A program made the position numbers and the translations under genes. Below are positions 8,296 through 16,902 of a stretch of 64,000 nucleotides of DNA, piece by piece. The first letter of the stretch is position 1. Each line of letters starts with the position of its first letter. The notes under the pieces are model-generated. The model was not told the DNA's origin. It was given only the letters and a program-made list of their open reading frames with translations, and ran no database searches. This DNA is from Nocardia kruczakiae NBRC 101016. GTDB taxonomy: Bacteria; Actinomycetota; Actinomycetes; Mycobacteriales; Mycobacteriaceae. Location of the stretch: positions 186,001 through 250,000 of the forward strand of contig NZ_BDBL01000003.1 of assembly GCF_001612965.1 (NCBI RefSeq), read 5' to 3'.

Positions 8296-9963
8296 CTATT
8301 GCTCCTTCGATGGACGTAGCGCGCGGGCTACCTCTCGGGTGAATTGCGAAAGTTGCTCGTCCGTGCCACTTTCGACTACGCGACGAAATGCATAGCCCAG
8401 GTCGCGATCGACATACTGCCGCTTCTTAAGCCAATTCAGAATTACTTCCAGTTCGATACGAGGGTCCGTCGGTTTCGATTGCCCACCGTCGCTATCGCCT
8501 ATGGCGAGCTGAGCGAAGTCCGTAGAGATACGTGCGCTTGAGCTACCTTTGCTTTCGCTCACACCCTGGCTACGAACCTGTTGCCGCAACCGCCGGTCGT
8601 TTGGCCAGTTCCCTTGAGGTAGAGCAGGCGGCTCTGAGCGATGCTTCAGCAGCATGGTGGGCCCGAACGTTGACTTCATCCATTGCCAATTTCCAGCTCC
8701 GGAGCTGTACGAATCGCCGACTGGCTGCACCCAGCCCAACCCTGCGACCGCCAGACCTCCATCCGCGATCCCGACGCTGTCGAGCCCCGTTTTGGGAGGT
8801 GCCCATCGCAACAAGTCTGGATAGGGAAAAGCCTTGACCGGCTCGTCCTCCGAAATACGGGCCAACCGCTCGGCTTCATCGGAGATATATTCAGCATCCA
8901 ACAGCGGCGACGGTAGTTCCGTTGGACTCACCGCTCCCACAAGCGCCGCCGCCATAGTCGCAATGGTGTCGGTGTCTGTTGCGAGGCGGGATGCTGCGAG
9001 GCGAGCAGCCTGTGCCGGGCGCTCGGGATACGCCGAAGCCAGCACCAGTCCCGCGATTGCAGTGGCTACGCCGCTGCCTCGCGTTTGCTCCTGATCCAGG
9101 CCCAAAGCCGCCACGAGGGGCTCATAGGCTTTTTTGGCTACACCGAAATTTCCGCCTGCAGACTTGAGAGAATAATAGGGTTCAATGCAGTAATCTAGAA
9201 GCCGCTGAATATCATCGACAGCTCGATGCCACGCCGTCCTGAATTCTTCGCCAGATACGCTCTCCCACTGAGGCATCCAATAAGCTGCCAGTTCGGGAGT
9301 ATTATAGAATACACCGACAGCATCGCGAATAACACCCAGGAGCTTGGGCCATTCATTCGGTTCCGGGATGCTGCCGAATTCAAGAGCGAAAGTGAGTGTT
9401 ACTGCATGAAATACGGCACCAGCAATACCATTGGGATGGCCGTGTGTTACGATTGAGTTCTTGATGACATCGTCGAGATGACGGAATGACATCAGATTTG
9501 CAGCGGCGTATACATGGGGCTGAATGCGCATTGCCGCACCGTTTCCGCCTGCCGATTCCCAGCCTTTGTAGAAGTTTGTAGCCCAGTTGGCGCTGTGCTT
9601 GCTCATGGCGTTTGCGGCAGCCTTGCTGGCTCGACCACCTCCCAAGGCATATGCCTGCCAGACGGGGAGTTCTACCCGCGCAAAAGCTTCGACGTCGAAT
9701 CCAGAGCTTGAGATCGATCTCGCCGTGGCCAGACGCAGCTGCGTGTCGTCGGAATAGCAGCCTTCCGGCAGGCTTACGCGAACGCCCATTCGTCCACCGA
9801 TTTGGCGATGCCAGCCGAAAGGTTCCGTTAGGTCACGGCCCTTGGTACGCCGTCTCAGGTTTGCGGGGGTTGTGAGCTCGGAAATCCAGCCCAAAGCGTC
9901 CGCCCAAGCTGACCACAGCATCGACGACTTCACGCGTGCGGGGCGGACTCCAGGCTCAGCCAT
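8296..9963 (-). CDS. ADP-ribosylglycohydrolase (DraG/ARH family), putative antitoxin of a DarT-like toxin
   Basis: Removes ADP-ribose from a modified target. The family's metal-binding motifs are all visible: SDDTQ near residue 71, GGNGAAMR near 140, a THGHP segment, and DTDTIATMAAALVGA near 330. These fit the di-metal ADP-ribosylhydrolase fold. About 200 residues follow the catalytic domain with no recognised motif, making it much longer (555) than a minimal ARH (about 300). The ATG overlaps the end of the DarT-like gene by 8 bases, so the two are translationally coupled. The inference is that it reverses the ADP-ribosylation made by its neighbour, the job that the DarG macrodomain does in classical DarTG. 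Confidence 0.85.
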   Translation of the reverse strand: MAEPGVRPARVKSSMLWSAWADALGWISELTTPANLRRRTKGRDLTEPFGWHRQIGGRMGVRVSLPEGCYSDDTQLRLATARSISSSGFDVEAFARVELPVWQAYALGGGRASKAAANAMSKHSANWATNFYKGWESAGGNGAAMRIQPHVYAAANLMSFRHLDDVIKNSIVTHGHPNGIAGAVFHAVTLTFALEFGSIPEPNEWPKLLGVIRDAVGVFYNTPELAAYWMPQWESVSGEEFRTAWHRAVDDIQRLLDYCIEPYYSLKSAGGNFGVAKKAYEPLVAALGLDQEQTRGSGVATAIAGLVLASAYPERPAQAARLAASRLATDTDTIATMAAALVGAVSPTELPSPLLDAEYISDEAERLARISEDEPVKAFPYPDLLRWAPPKTGLDSVGIADGGLAVAGLGWVQPVGDSYSSGAGNWQWMKSTFGPTMLLKHRSEPPALPQGNWPNDRRLRQQVRSQGVSESKGSSSARISTDFAQLAIGDSDGGQSKPTDPRIELEVILNWLKKRQYVDRDLGYAFRRVVESGTDEQLSQFTREVARALRPSKEQ

Positions 9964-10600
9964 TCAAGAAAACCTCTGGTCGACACATAACCGGGACGTG
10001 AGGAACCGAAGGGATGGCAGCAACCCAACCCTCTATATCTTCCAAATGCTCCTCCTTGGGCACATAGATTGCCCGCAGCTTACCGATGGGTACCGACCTT
10101 GGATACAAAACCTCTGCCTGATCGTTCGTAGGTCGGTGGTCGGGCAGCCCGCGGCGCCAACTTTCGGCACCGTAGTATCCCCACGGGATCGGCTCACTGT
10201 ACAGATCTTGGAGTCCAGCGAGTCCTTGCCCTCGCCGAACGGTGGTTGCGTAGGTGTTGTTCGTTGTCGTGAACCAGACCCCTTCGTCTGCAAGAACCTC
10301 AGCCGAAAACGAGAGCACTGCCCACCAGACGTCTTCGACGCCGTGCCACCCCTGCGAGGTTGTCAGCATCCTCTTATTCGCCACCGAGATTGACATGTTG
10401 ACGTAATCAGTCCACTCCGGATCTTTTCTTGAGGCGCAGTTGACCTTGCGGATGTTTTCCAGGTATTGATCCGCATTTAGTTGGTCTCGGCTCAGCACCG
10501 CTTGGGATGCGAACACACCGAGCAAGCCGTGATTGGTGGTGAAATGGACAACTTCAGTGATACCCCGGGCCTGGACAAAGTCCATGATCTCGCGATTCAC
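9956..10600 (-). CDS. DarT-like ADP-ribosyltransferase toxin (DUF4433)
   Basis: 214-residue protein with the layout of DarT, which ADP-ribosylates single-stranded DNA using NAD+. Visible features are an N-terminal HFT (residues 19-21, the NAD-binding His-Phe-Thr of the family), YVNMSISVANKRML (66-79, matching the DarT Y-N-x-x-x-x-x-x-N-x-M-L segment) and QAEVLYP with Glu163 at the expected place of the catalytic glutamate. GTG start at 10600 overlaps the helicase stop (GTGA); its own stop overlaps the glycohydrolase start by 8 bases. DNA as target is inferred from the family; the base it modifies cannot be told. Confidence 0.82.
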   Translation of the reverse strand: MNREIMDFVQARGITEVVHFTTNHGLLGVFASQAVLSRDQLNADQYLENIRKVNCASRKDPEWTDYVNMSISVANKRMLTTSQGWHGVEDVWWAVLSFSAEVLADEGVWFTTTNNTYATTVRRGQGLAGLQDLYSEPIPWGYYGAESWRRGLPDHRPTNDQAEVLYPRSVPIGKLRAIYVPKEEHLEDIEGWVAAIPSVPHVPVMCRPEVFLNG

Positions 10601-11982
10601 AGGTCGACCCTCCGATATGTGGACGGGTCTATCAGCCCGATCAGAGTAGATGCCTCGTCTGCCTTGTACCCGATCGTAACCGTCTTACGCGCACGTCCGA
10701 CCCCCATGGCTAACAGCCTACGCAGGTTGTCGAGGCCGGCATCATCGGCACCGTCACCGTGAGGCGTCACCTCTTGGTTAAGCCCCAGAATCACGACGTG
10801 GTCGAACTCAAGCCCTTTAGCTGAGTGGATCGTGCAGAGGGCAACGGTTTCCGCGCCGCCGGGCCACTCGCTGGCTCGGGTGAGCTGGACATAAGGGAAG
10901 CTTGCGTCTCGGAGCCTGCTCTTCACGTAGTCGAACCAACCTCCGCCTCGCGGATGTAGAAAGACAACCGACTCATCGGTCAGGTCGGCGGTATCGAGCA
11001 CATTCTTGACCACCCAATCCATTTGATCGCTGAACTTGCCAACGAGCATGCTGGGCAACGCTCCCGTCACTGTTGCCGCATCGAAGTCGGGCAGAATGCC
11101 ATCGTCGCCGACCGACATACCGTCGACGAGGCTGCGCGCCAATGCAGCGATCTGCTTGGTGTTACGGTGGTTCTTCTTCAGGGTACGACTAGTGACATAC
11201 GGGATTCCAGCCTCTTTCCAGGTGAAGGATCTTGGATAGATGCGCTGCGCCGCATCTAGCACGAACGTGACGGAGTGATCGTCTGGCACATGCTTGAGGA
11301 TCGTCCGAACCTGGTTGGCTGAGAAGTCCTGTGCCTCATCCACAATCACCACGTCCCATGGCTCCGCTGGTGAGTCGCCAGCCTCAATCGCGACGTCGTT
11401 CCAGTCCCGCAGCCCGTCAACCTTCTTCGCCTGAATATAGGGGTAGATCACCTCGTCAAGTAGCCGACGCCGGGTTGCTCCCTCCATTCGCGGCGAAACG
11501 CCGCGGCCGTCCCGTTGGGCTGTGACGTACTCCTCCAAGCGTGCTTGTTCGAACCTTCCAAGCACATACTGGATCTCGTCGTCGAGGAAATCATCGGGCA
11601 TTCCGAATTGCGCAATCAGCCGCTGTAGAATGTTGTTTGCTTCCCTATCGTCCGGGCCACCGACAAGGTCCACAGCGAACTTGCCGAAAGTCGTGACTTC
11701 GAGTTGCAGATGAGCATCTGCCTGCACTTGGTCGGCGGCCAACTCCGCAATGTAGCCCTGCAAAGTACGGTTGTAGGTGAGTACGAGCACTCGCACAGGA
11801 CGTGCCAATCCCAGTCGCTCCCTGCGCTTCAGCCACCATGCGCAAAGGTGCCTCAACCGCATAAGAGCCGTTGTCGTTTTGCCGCTGCCAGCGGCCCCCT
11901 TGATGACAAAGACACCAGGTTTCGTGTCGAGGAGAAGCTGCAACTGCTCCGAGGTCGGCTTCACAACAGGCAAAATCCGCAT
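10597..11982 (-). CDS. UvrD/Rep-like superfamily 1 helicase in the DarT-like operon
   Basis: ATP-dependent SF1 helicase of 461 residues. Walker A GAAGSGKTTT is near residue 29, Walker B VVIVDEAQDF in the middle, LDAAQRIYPRS and HRNTKQIAALA follow, and the C-terminal motifs TIHSAKGLEFDHVV and MGVGRARK close the core. The ATG at 11982 is chosen because GGAGGGGAA precedes it; a frame 17 codons longer lacks a ribosome site. The stop overlaps the DarT-like start. A helicase co-translated with a DNA-modifying toxin suggests it exposes single strands, senses replication forks or unwinds phage DNA. This is inferred from the layout. Confidence 0.85.
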   Translation of the reverse strand: MRILPVVKPTSEQLQLLLDTKPGVFVIKGAAGSGKTTTALMRLRHLCAWWLKRRERLGLARPVRVLVLTYNRTLQGYIAELAADQVQADAHLQLEVTTFGKFAVDLVGGPDDREANNILQRLIAQFGMPDDFLDDEIQYVLGRFEQARLEEYVTAQRDGRGVSPRMEGATRRRLLDEVIYPYIQAKKVDGLRDWNDVAIEAGDSPAEPWDVVIVDEAQDFSANQVRTILKHVPDDHSVTFVLDAAQRIYPRSFTWKEAGIPYVTSRTLKKNHRNTKQIAALARSLVDGMSVGDDGILPDFDAATVTGALPSMLVGKFSDQMDWVVKNVLDTADLTDESVVFLHPRGGGWFDYVKSRLRDASFPYVQLTRASEWPGGAETVALCTIHSAKGLEFDHVVILGLNQEVTPHGDGADDAGLDNLRRLLAMGVGRARKTVTIGYKADEASTLIGLIDPSTYRRVDL

Positions 11983-13108
11983 TTCCCCTCCAGCGGGATC
12001 GGTCCCAGTGCGCTGAGCTCGCGCCCACGGCATGCTACTACCGAGAAGTGCTGTGTGTCAGCGTGATTCACGCCAAGATTGCACGCGTGAGCGAGATCGA
12101 GTTCCGGGCCTACTACGACGAGCTGCACCGCGTCTGAGTAAAGGTCAGGGCGGTGTGCTGGTGGCTGTCGGAGCGGGTGCAGAAACAGCTGCGCTACGCC
12201 GAGACCGGCGAGGTCGACTCCGTGCTGCTACTGACCTCCGATCCGGAGATGACCGAAATCGACTGACCACGTTACCTTGTTGCTCCACTGTTCGCCGTGC
12301 TGCTGAACAGTCGCCAAGCTCGGGCACAGACAGCGTGGGGCCGCTGTCGATGCCCAGTTCGGAGGTCTGTCTACCTAAACCACCTGTAGGACTTAGGAGT
12401 TCCGGCCAGTGTGACGCAGAGGGAGAGAGCTGCTCCTGGACAGCCTTCTGAGGCATCAGGCGCGTTCCTGCCTGGTATCTGTCGAATTCATACCTTGTGA
12501 AGCGAACCAGTTGCCGAAGGTAGCTAAACCACAAACGATGGATAGAGCGGGTGCCGGAGAGGCAGTCTAGCCTCAATCGGGACGCAGAAGTTGCACCCCA
12601 GGATGCATCGCTATTCCAGAAAACGCAATGTGTTCCAAGCAGTTTCACTATTCGCCGGCTGACTTCGGTACGAATTTCATCGCCATTGCCGCATGCGCTA
12701 TCGGACCGCAACGCCATGTCTGAAACCACGGGACTGGGTTTCGACCTCAAGCACGCCAGCATCGACCACACGCGCGATTGCAGCGCGAACCGCGCCACTG
12801 GGACGTCGGGCCAGTCAGATTTTGTCACGGGGCCCGTCGTATCGGTCATCGTCCCATCCATGATCGCCGCGAGCATTCCCGTTCCACCGAATAACTCCGC
12901 CGACTCCGGGCGTTCCGGAGCAGTTGATGAACCCACCTGCACCAGCTGCCAGGCTCTCCTCTCCATCGCAGAGCACCCTCATTGGGGCGGTGACTGCCTC
13001 TGCTTCGTGAAGTAATAGGGACCGGTATGACCACTCCTCCGCTCGCTTCCGGTTGCCCGCGTCATATAGTGCATGTCGGGATTCGAAAGCACCTGTGAAG
13101 GGGGGATT
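11983..13108 (+). other. 1.1-kb gap with possible gene debris
   Basis: No full gene is convincing. Around 12090-12140 and 12176-12266 short plus-strand stretches read like pieces of real protein (ending VSEIEFRAYYDELHRV, and LRYAETGEVDSVLLLTSDP) but lie in different frames and lack starts, so they look like decayed ends. The rest up to the type VII cassette is less GC-rich and without pattern. The long minus-strand frame over 12145-12966 has unlikely composition and was not called. Confidence 0.5.
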
Positions 13109-13423
13109 TTGGCCGAGCAGATGCGGGTGGACCCAGCGAAGCTGCGTGAAGCATCCAGGTTCGTTGCCGACAAAGCCCAGGCGATGCGGGAACGGCTCAA
13201 GACGCTCGACGACACGGTGGGCAAGCGTCTGTTAGCTGAAGGCTGGACCGGTAGCGCTGCGTCCGGTTACGACGGGTCGTGGACCGAGTGGAAGAAGGGC
13301 GCCGAGACAGTGATCGAGGCTTTGGACGAGTCGTCGTTCAAACTCGCGGACGCGGCGAATGTGTATGAGGCGCAGGAAGCCGCCAACCGTGGCGGCATTC
13401 AGCAGTCCAGCTTGAACATGTGA
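13109..13423 (+). CDS. WXG100 family type VII secretion partner
   Basis: About 104 residues, helical hairpin with the WXG signature (GWTGSAASGYDGSW) at the turn and a YEAQE near the C-terminus that fits the YxxxD/E secretion signal. It is therefore a likely ESX substrate or effector partner. TTG at 13109 is chosen because of the GAAGGGGGG just before it; an ATG at 13073 and an ATG at 13121 are alternatives. First gene of a five-gene cassette, followed after 14 bases by a second WXG100-like gene. Confidence 0.85.
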   Translation: MAEQMRVDPAKLREASRFVADKAQAMRERLKTLDDTVGKRLLAEGWTGSAASGYDGSWTEWKKGAETVIEALDESSFKLADAANVYEAQEAANRGGIQQSSLNM

Positions 13424-13437
13424 AAAGGGGGAAGAGT

Positions 13438-13737
13438 GTGGCTGATCGGAACGACCGGTTCAAGGTCGATCTGGAATTGCTCGACGAAGCCGTCTCGGCG
13501 ATGGGGACCTTCGGCACAGACGTCGACACGTGGCTGGAGGATGTCGATCGTCATATCGCCGAACTGCACCTGTCGTGGGACAGCCAAGCCGCGGCTGCCC
13601 AGCGCACCGCGCACGAGGAATGGGCGGCCGGGGTGCGGGAGATGCGCGAAAACCTCGACGATCTTCGGGCGATCGCCCAGAAAGCGCACGGCAACTACTC
13701 GACCGTGATGGATACCAACACGCGGATGTGGCCGTAG
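13438..13737 (+). CDS. second WXG100-like type VII partner
   Basis: 99-residue helical protein with LSWDSQAA at the position of the WXG turn (the glycine is replaced, as in many heterodimer partners). GTG at 13438 follows GGGGGAAG; a GTG at 13420 that overlaps the previous stop is the alternative. With the preceding gene it probably forms the heterodimer that carries the downstream toxin through the ESX channel. Its stop TAG directly abuts the ATG of the toxin. Confidence 0.82.
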   Translation: MADRNDRFKVDLELLDEAVSAMGTFGTDVDTWLEDVDRHIAELHLSWDSQAAAAQRTAHEEWAAGVREMRENLDDLRAIAQKAHGNYSTVMDTNTRMWP

Positions 13738-15165
13738 ATGGCGCCACCGCCAATCGTGGTGGACCCCAATGGGTTCACCACCGCAGCCCAAACCTATGCC
13801 GACATCCACGGCAACTCGCTGGTTCCGGCGATCACCGAGTTGTGCACCACCCTGAATGCGTGTGGCGGTTCGGCCGGGTCAGACAACGCCGGCCTGGCAT
13901 GGTCGAAGGACTACGACCCGGTCGCCTACGACACCGTCGACGCTCTCGGTGACCTTGCACTGGCGTGTGGACAGATGCATGATCTACTGCAGTTCACCGG
14001 CGCCAACCACGCCAACGCCAACTCCCAGTCCGGCCCCAACGCCGACCCGAACGCGCTGGTCTTTCCGCCGGGATCGCTGACGGTCTACAACCCGCCCGAG
14101 CCGCCAAATGCCTTCGGGGGCAGCGATCCCGAACCGACGGGGTGGAGTTGGGTCAAAGGTGCTGTGCAAGGCCAGATATGGCCGAACGGGCACCCCGACA
14201 AGCTTCGCAGCGCGGCGGGAGCGTGGCGGCTGATGGCGACCAAACTGCGGATGGCCACCATCGCCCTGCCCGGCGCGCGATCCCACATCGAAGCCCAGCA
14301 AAGCCCCGAAACTGGGCAGGCACTCGAACAGCACGATCTCGTCAAAGGACAATTCGAATCCCTGGCCGGCACCTGTGACCAACTCGCCACCTCGTGTGAC
14401 TCCTACGCCGACTCGCTGCACACCACCAAAACCGCCATCGTCAAAGCATTGGTGGAGATGGTCGCGCTCATCGCCGTCGACCAAGCCGCCGGCTTCGTCG
14501 GCGCATGGTTGACCGGCGGCGGCGCCGAAGTCGCCGCCCAAGGTGGGATGGCGCTGGCGATCAGCATCTACGGCGCCCGCATCGCCACCTTGATCCGCGC
14601 CCTCATCGGCCTCGCCGAAGTCGCGCGGGTACCGGTCGCGGTCTCCCAAGCGATCGCCCGCGGCAGCGAGGCATTGATCCCGCTGCTGCGCGCCCGCCCA
14701 GCGCTCGCCGCCGCCGACGGTGCGGTCGCGCCGGGCCCGTTCACCGCCTTCGCCAACCTGCGGCGCCCGTATCTGCGGCAAGAGACCACCGATGCGATCG
14801 AGGCCAAGGCCGAGAAGTGGCGCCGTCAAGGCGATTCCAGCGACGACTGGTACACCGTGGAGTCCGAGCCCGACGTCAAGGTGCCCATCGACAAGTCCTA
14901 TGCCAACAAGCCTGGTGTCACCGATCTGCCGAAGACTCCGGATGGCAAGTACTACGTCGATGCGGCCAACGGCGCGCGGTATCCGGTGAACCCGAATTGG
15001 GAATACGGTCACAACAGCGGCTTCGAGCATCGCAGGCTGCTGGAAGAAGCGCAGAAACAGAACATGGACCAGCAACAGTTCAACGACTACGTCAACAGCC
15101 ACCCCGACTACTTCCACATCGAGGACCAAACCGGTAACCGCAGCCACCGACGGGAGCAGAAATAG
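13738..15165 (+). CDS. type VII secreted polymorphic toxin with C-terminal GH-E nuclease domain
   Basis: 475 residues. The N-terminal part (about 1-220) is helical and ESX-like, the middle (about 230-330) is Ala/Gly-rich and hydrophobic, possibly for membrane passage. The C-terminal 60 residues match the GH-E group of HNH/ENDO VII nucleases: EYGHNSGFEHRRL with Gly424-His425 and Glu430, a helical stretch, then NRSHRRE near 467-473. Such toxins cut nucleic acid in competitor cells. The ankyrin gene starts at the base after its stop, as expected for toxin and immunity. Domain naming is from recalled family motifs. Confidence 0.82.
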   Translation: MAPPPIVVDPNGFTTAAQTYADIHGNSLVPAITELCTTLNACGGSAGSDNAGLAWSKDYDPVAYDTVDALGDLALACGQMHDLLQFTGANHANANSQSGPNADPNALVFPPGSLTVYNPPEPPNAFGGSDPEPTGWSWVKGAVQGQIWPNGHPDKLRSAAGAWRLMATKLRMATIALPGARSHIEAQQSPETGQALEQHDLVKGQFESLAGTCDQLATSCDSYADSLHTTKTAIVKALVEMVALIAVDQAAGFVGAWLTGGGAEVAAQGGMALAISIYGARIATLIRALIGLAEVARVPVAVSQAIARGSEALIPLLRARPALAAADGAVAPGPFTAFANLRRPYLRQETTDAIEAKAEKWRRQGDSSDDWYTVESEPDVKVPIDKSYANKPGVTDLPKTPDGKYYVDAANGARYPVNPNWEYGHNSGFEHRRLLEEAQKQNMDQQQFNDYVNSHPDYFHIEDQTGNRSHRREQK

Positions 15166-15585
15166 ATGACCCAGCTCGACGAATTCGGCCGCACCCCACT
15201 GCACTACGCCGCCCGCGACGCGAACCTGCCCGAGGTCGAACGCCTCCTCGACACAGAAGACGTCAACCTCCCCGACAGCCAAGGCTGGACACCGCTGCAC
15301 TTCGCCGCCAACGCCGGCGCCCCCGACGTCGTCGCGCGTCTACTCGCGGCCGGCGCCGACATCGACGCGCTGACCGACAAGGGAATGCCCGCAATCTACT
15401 GGGCAGCAGTCGCCAAACGCGGCAACCCCGTCGAGACAATCCGTGTGCTCCGAGCCCACGGTGCCGATCCCACACGCGAAACCATCGAAACCTACTTCGG
15501 GCTCAAAAGCCCGCTGCACTTCATCGCCGAAACTCGGAACAAGCCAGAGATCCGGGCCGAGTTCGCGGATCTGATCAATGAGTGA
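15166..15585 (+). CDS. ankyrin-repeat immunity protein for the GH-E toxin
   Basis: 139 residues made of about three to four ankyrin repeats (GRTPLHYAARDANLPEVERL, then GWTPLHFAANAGAPDVVARL, then a weaker DKGMPAIYWAAV unit). Ankyrin proteins are known immunity partners of GH-E and related nucleases. Position immediately after the toxin, no signal peptide and small size fit a cytoplasmic antitoxin that protects the producer and kin. Its end overlaps the next gene by 8 bases. Confidence 0.82.
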   Translation: MTQLDEFGRTPLHYAARDANLPEVERLLDTEDVNLPDSQGWTPLHFAANAGAPDVVARLLAAGADIDALTDKGMPAIYWAAVAKRGNPVETIRVLRAHGADPTRETIETYFGLKSPLHFIAETRNKPEIRAEFADLINE

Positions 15586-16012
15586 GGAACCCGACCTCGA
15601 CGCCACGATCGAGGAGATGAAGACCAAAACCGCCCAGGTGAAGGCGGAACTCGCGAAGATCACCGGCACCGGCACCGCAGCCAACGGCACCATTATCGCC
15701 ACCGTCGACTCCGCCGGACACCTGCGTGACCTCACACTGCCCCGCGACACGGCGCGGCTCGGCACTCAACTCGCGCAGCTGATCCTGCAAGCCGCAGCCC
15801 AAGCAGAAAACGACGCACGCCAAAAAGCAGCAGCAGCCCTGCGCCCCTTCACAACCGACGACCGAGTCGCCTCCGGGCTGAAAACCATCCGCGAAACACT
15901 CGGCACACCAGACCCGCAACCACAGCCACGCCGTCCAATGACCGAAGACGAGATACAAGCCGCCGACGACGCCTACTTCGAACGCATGAACCGCCGCGGC
16001 TGGACCCAGTAA
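15578..16012 (+). CDS. YbaB/EbfC-like protein of the type VII cassette
   Basis: 144 residues. An N-terminal coiled coil (EEMKTKTAQVKAELAKI) is followed by a beta sheet (TIIATVDSAGHLRDLTL) as in YbaB/EbfC nucleoid-associated proteins, and a polar Pro/Gln tail. YbaB-like genes often sit beside ESX substrates in Nocardia and mycobacteria, where their role is unclear. The ATG overlaps the ankyrin stop, so the five genes 13109-16012 read as one operon. Confidence 0.75.
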   Translation: MSEEPDLDATIEEMKTKTAQVKAELAKITGTGTAANGTIIATVDSAGHLRDLTLPRDTARLGTQLAQLILQAAAQAENDARQKAAAALRPFTTDDRVASGLKTIRETLGTPDPQPQPRRPMTEDEIQAADDAYFERMNRRGWTQ

Positions 16013-16152
16013 CCCCTGCGAGGACTCGGTAATCCTCCAACCAGTCAAAAAGCGTCAGGCCAGGTTAGGTTGGTCGCGCCCGCGACGGTTTGGCGTCAGG
16101 TCACGCCATCCACACCCTCGTAGGACCGCAGGCTGGCGGCAGGGGATGTTCG

Positions 16153-16692
16153 GTGGCGAACAAGACCGGAAGTAGAAGGGCGCGTGAGCGTTTGGACCGC
16201 CAGACCGCTGAGCAAGCGCTGATGGTGGCCGATACGTATGCGAAAGCCACGTTGGAGCTGCTGGCAGGCATGCACGACAGCCCCGACATCTCACCGATCC
16301 TGACTCGGCTGGCACCGAGTTTCCGTGCCGCGAGCAGTTTCACGCACGCCGACAAGGAACAACTCGCCCGCGACATCGGGCCCTACGGTCACGTCGTCGT
16401 CAACACCTTGCATGACATGCTGTACGCGTCCGAACGCGTCTTCGAGTGGCTGCAGAACCGTGTCGCGGACGCCGAGAAGATCGCGCGTGTCAAGACCGTC
16501 GCTGACAAGCACCGCAGAAACCTGGCCGAAGGAATGCAGCTGCTGTCGGAGAGCGCCGCGGTTCGACTCAGCCTGATGTCCCAGCCGACCAAGAACACCC
16601 GGCGCCACCGGGCTTTGAAAAGGCTGCGATCGAAGGTTAGGCGCTCCAGCAGCGCCACTTTTCTTTCCACCCGCTTCGGGCGACGCGTATGA
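16153..16692 (+). CDS. hypothetical helical protein
   Basis: 179 residues from a GTG at 16153 with AGGGGAT upstream. It is almost all alpha-helical, rich in charged residues, with a very basic C-terminus (RRHRALKRLRSKVRR), so nucleic-acid or membrane-surface contact is possible. No signal peptide or membrane segment. I do not recognise the family. It follows the type VII cassette after 140 bases on the same strand and ends at a strong hairpin. Confidence 0.6.
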   Translation: MANKTGSRRARERLDRQTAEQALMVADTYAKATLELLAGMHDSPDISPILTRLAPSFRAASSFTHADKEQLARDIGPYGHVVVNTLHDMLYASERVFEWLQNRVADAEKIARVKTVADKHRRNLAEGMQLLSESAAVRLSLMSQPTKNTRRHRALKRLRSKVRRSSSATFLSTRFGRRV

Positions 16693-16722
16693 GCTGTCTT
16701 GAATCCTTGGATTCAAGACAGC
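16693..16722 (+). terminator. hairpin right after the stop of the 16153-16692 gene
   Basis: Perfect inverted repeat GCTGTCTTGAATCC / GGATTCAAGACAGC separated by TT, so a stem of about 12 pairs with a small loop, starting at the base after the stop codon. No U-tract follows, which is usual in actinomycetes. Confidence 0.6.
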
Positions 16723-16785
16723 CGAGGTCGGGCGGCGAGGTCCACTGAACCGGCAGGTCCGGAGATCTCAGATTCTGCTCTCGAT
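16694..16785 (+). repeat. intergenic repeat, left copy
   Basis: The bases after the preceding gene resemble 19072-19165: both have TGTCTTGAA, then CACTGAA, then a CAG-TCCGG block and TCTCAGA-TCTG in the same order, with drift between blocks. The two copies flank the pentapeptide-repeat gene and the small gene beside it. Confidence 0.45.
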
Positions 16786-16902
16786 ATCGCCCACGCCCAG
16801 ACGAAGTGGCGGCGCGGGCTCTGACCTCTGATAAGGGGGCGGAATCTGAGGCCAGCCCTTCGAAACCGCCTATGAGACAGGCATTTCGGTAAGAATTGTG
16901 CA

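Noticed and set aside
12145..12966. Long minus-strand open frame of 273 codons
   Set aside because: Ser/Arg-rich translation without domain-like pattern, no ribosome site, and coding-like debris on the opposite strand in part of it.
13984..15300. 438-codon minus-strand open frame opposite the toxin
   Set aside because: It mirrors the GC-rich toxin gene; low-complexity Gly/Val/Asp composition, while the plus strand carries recognisable domains.
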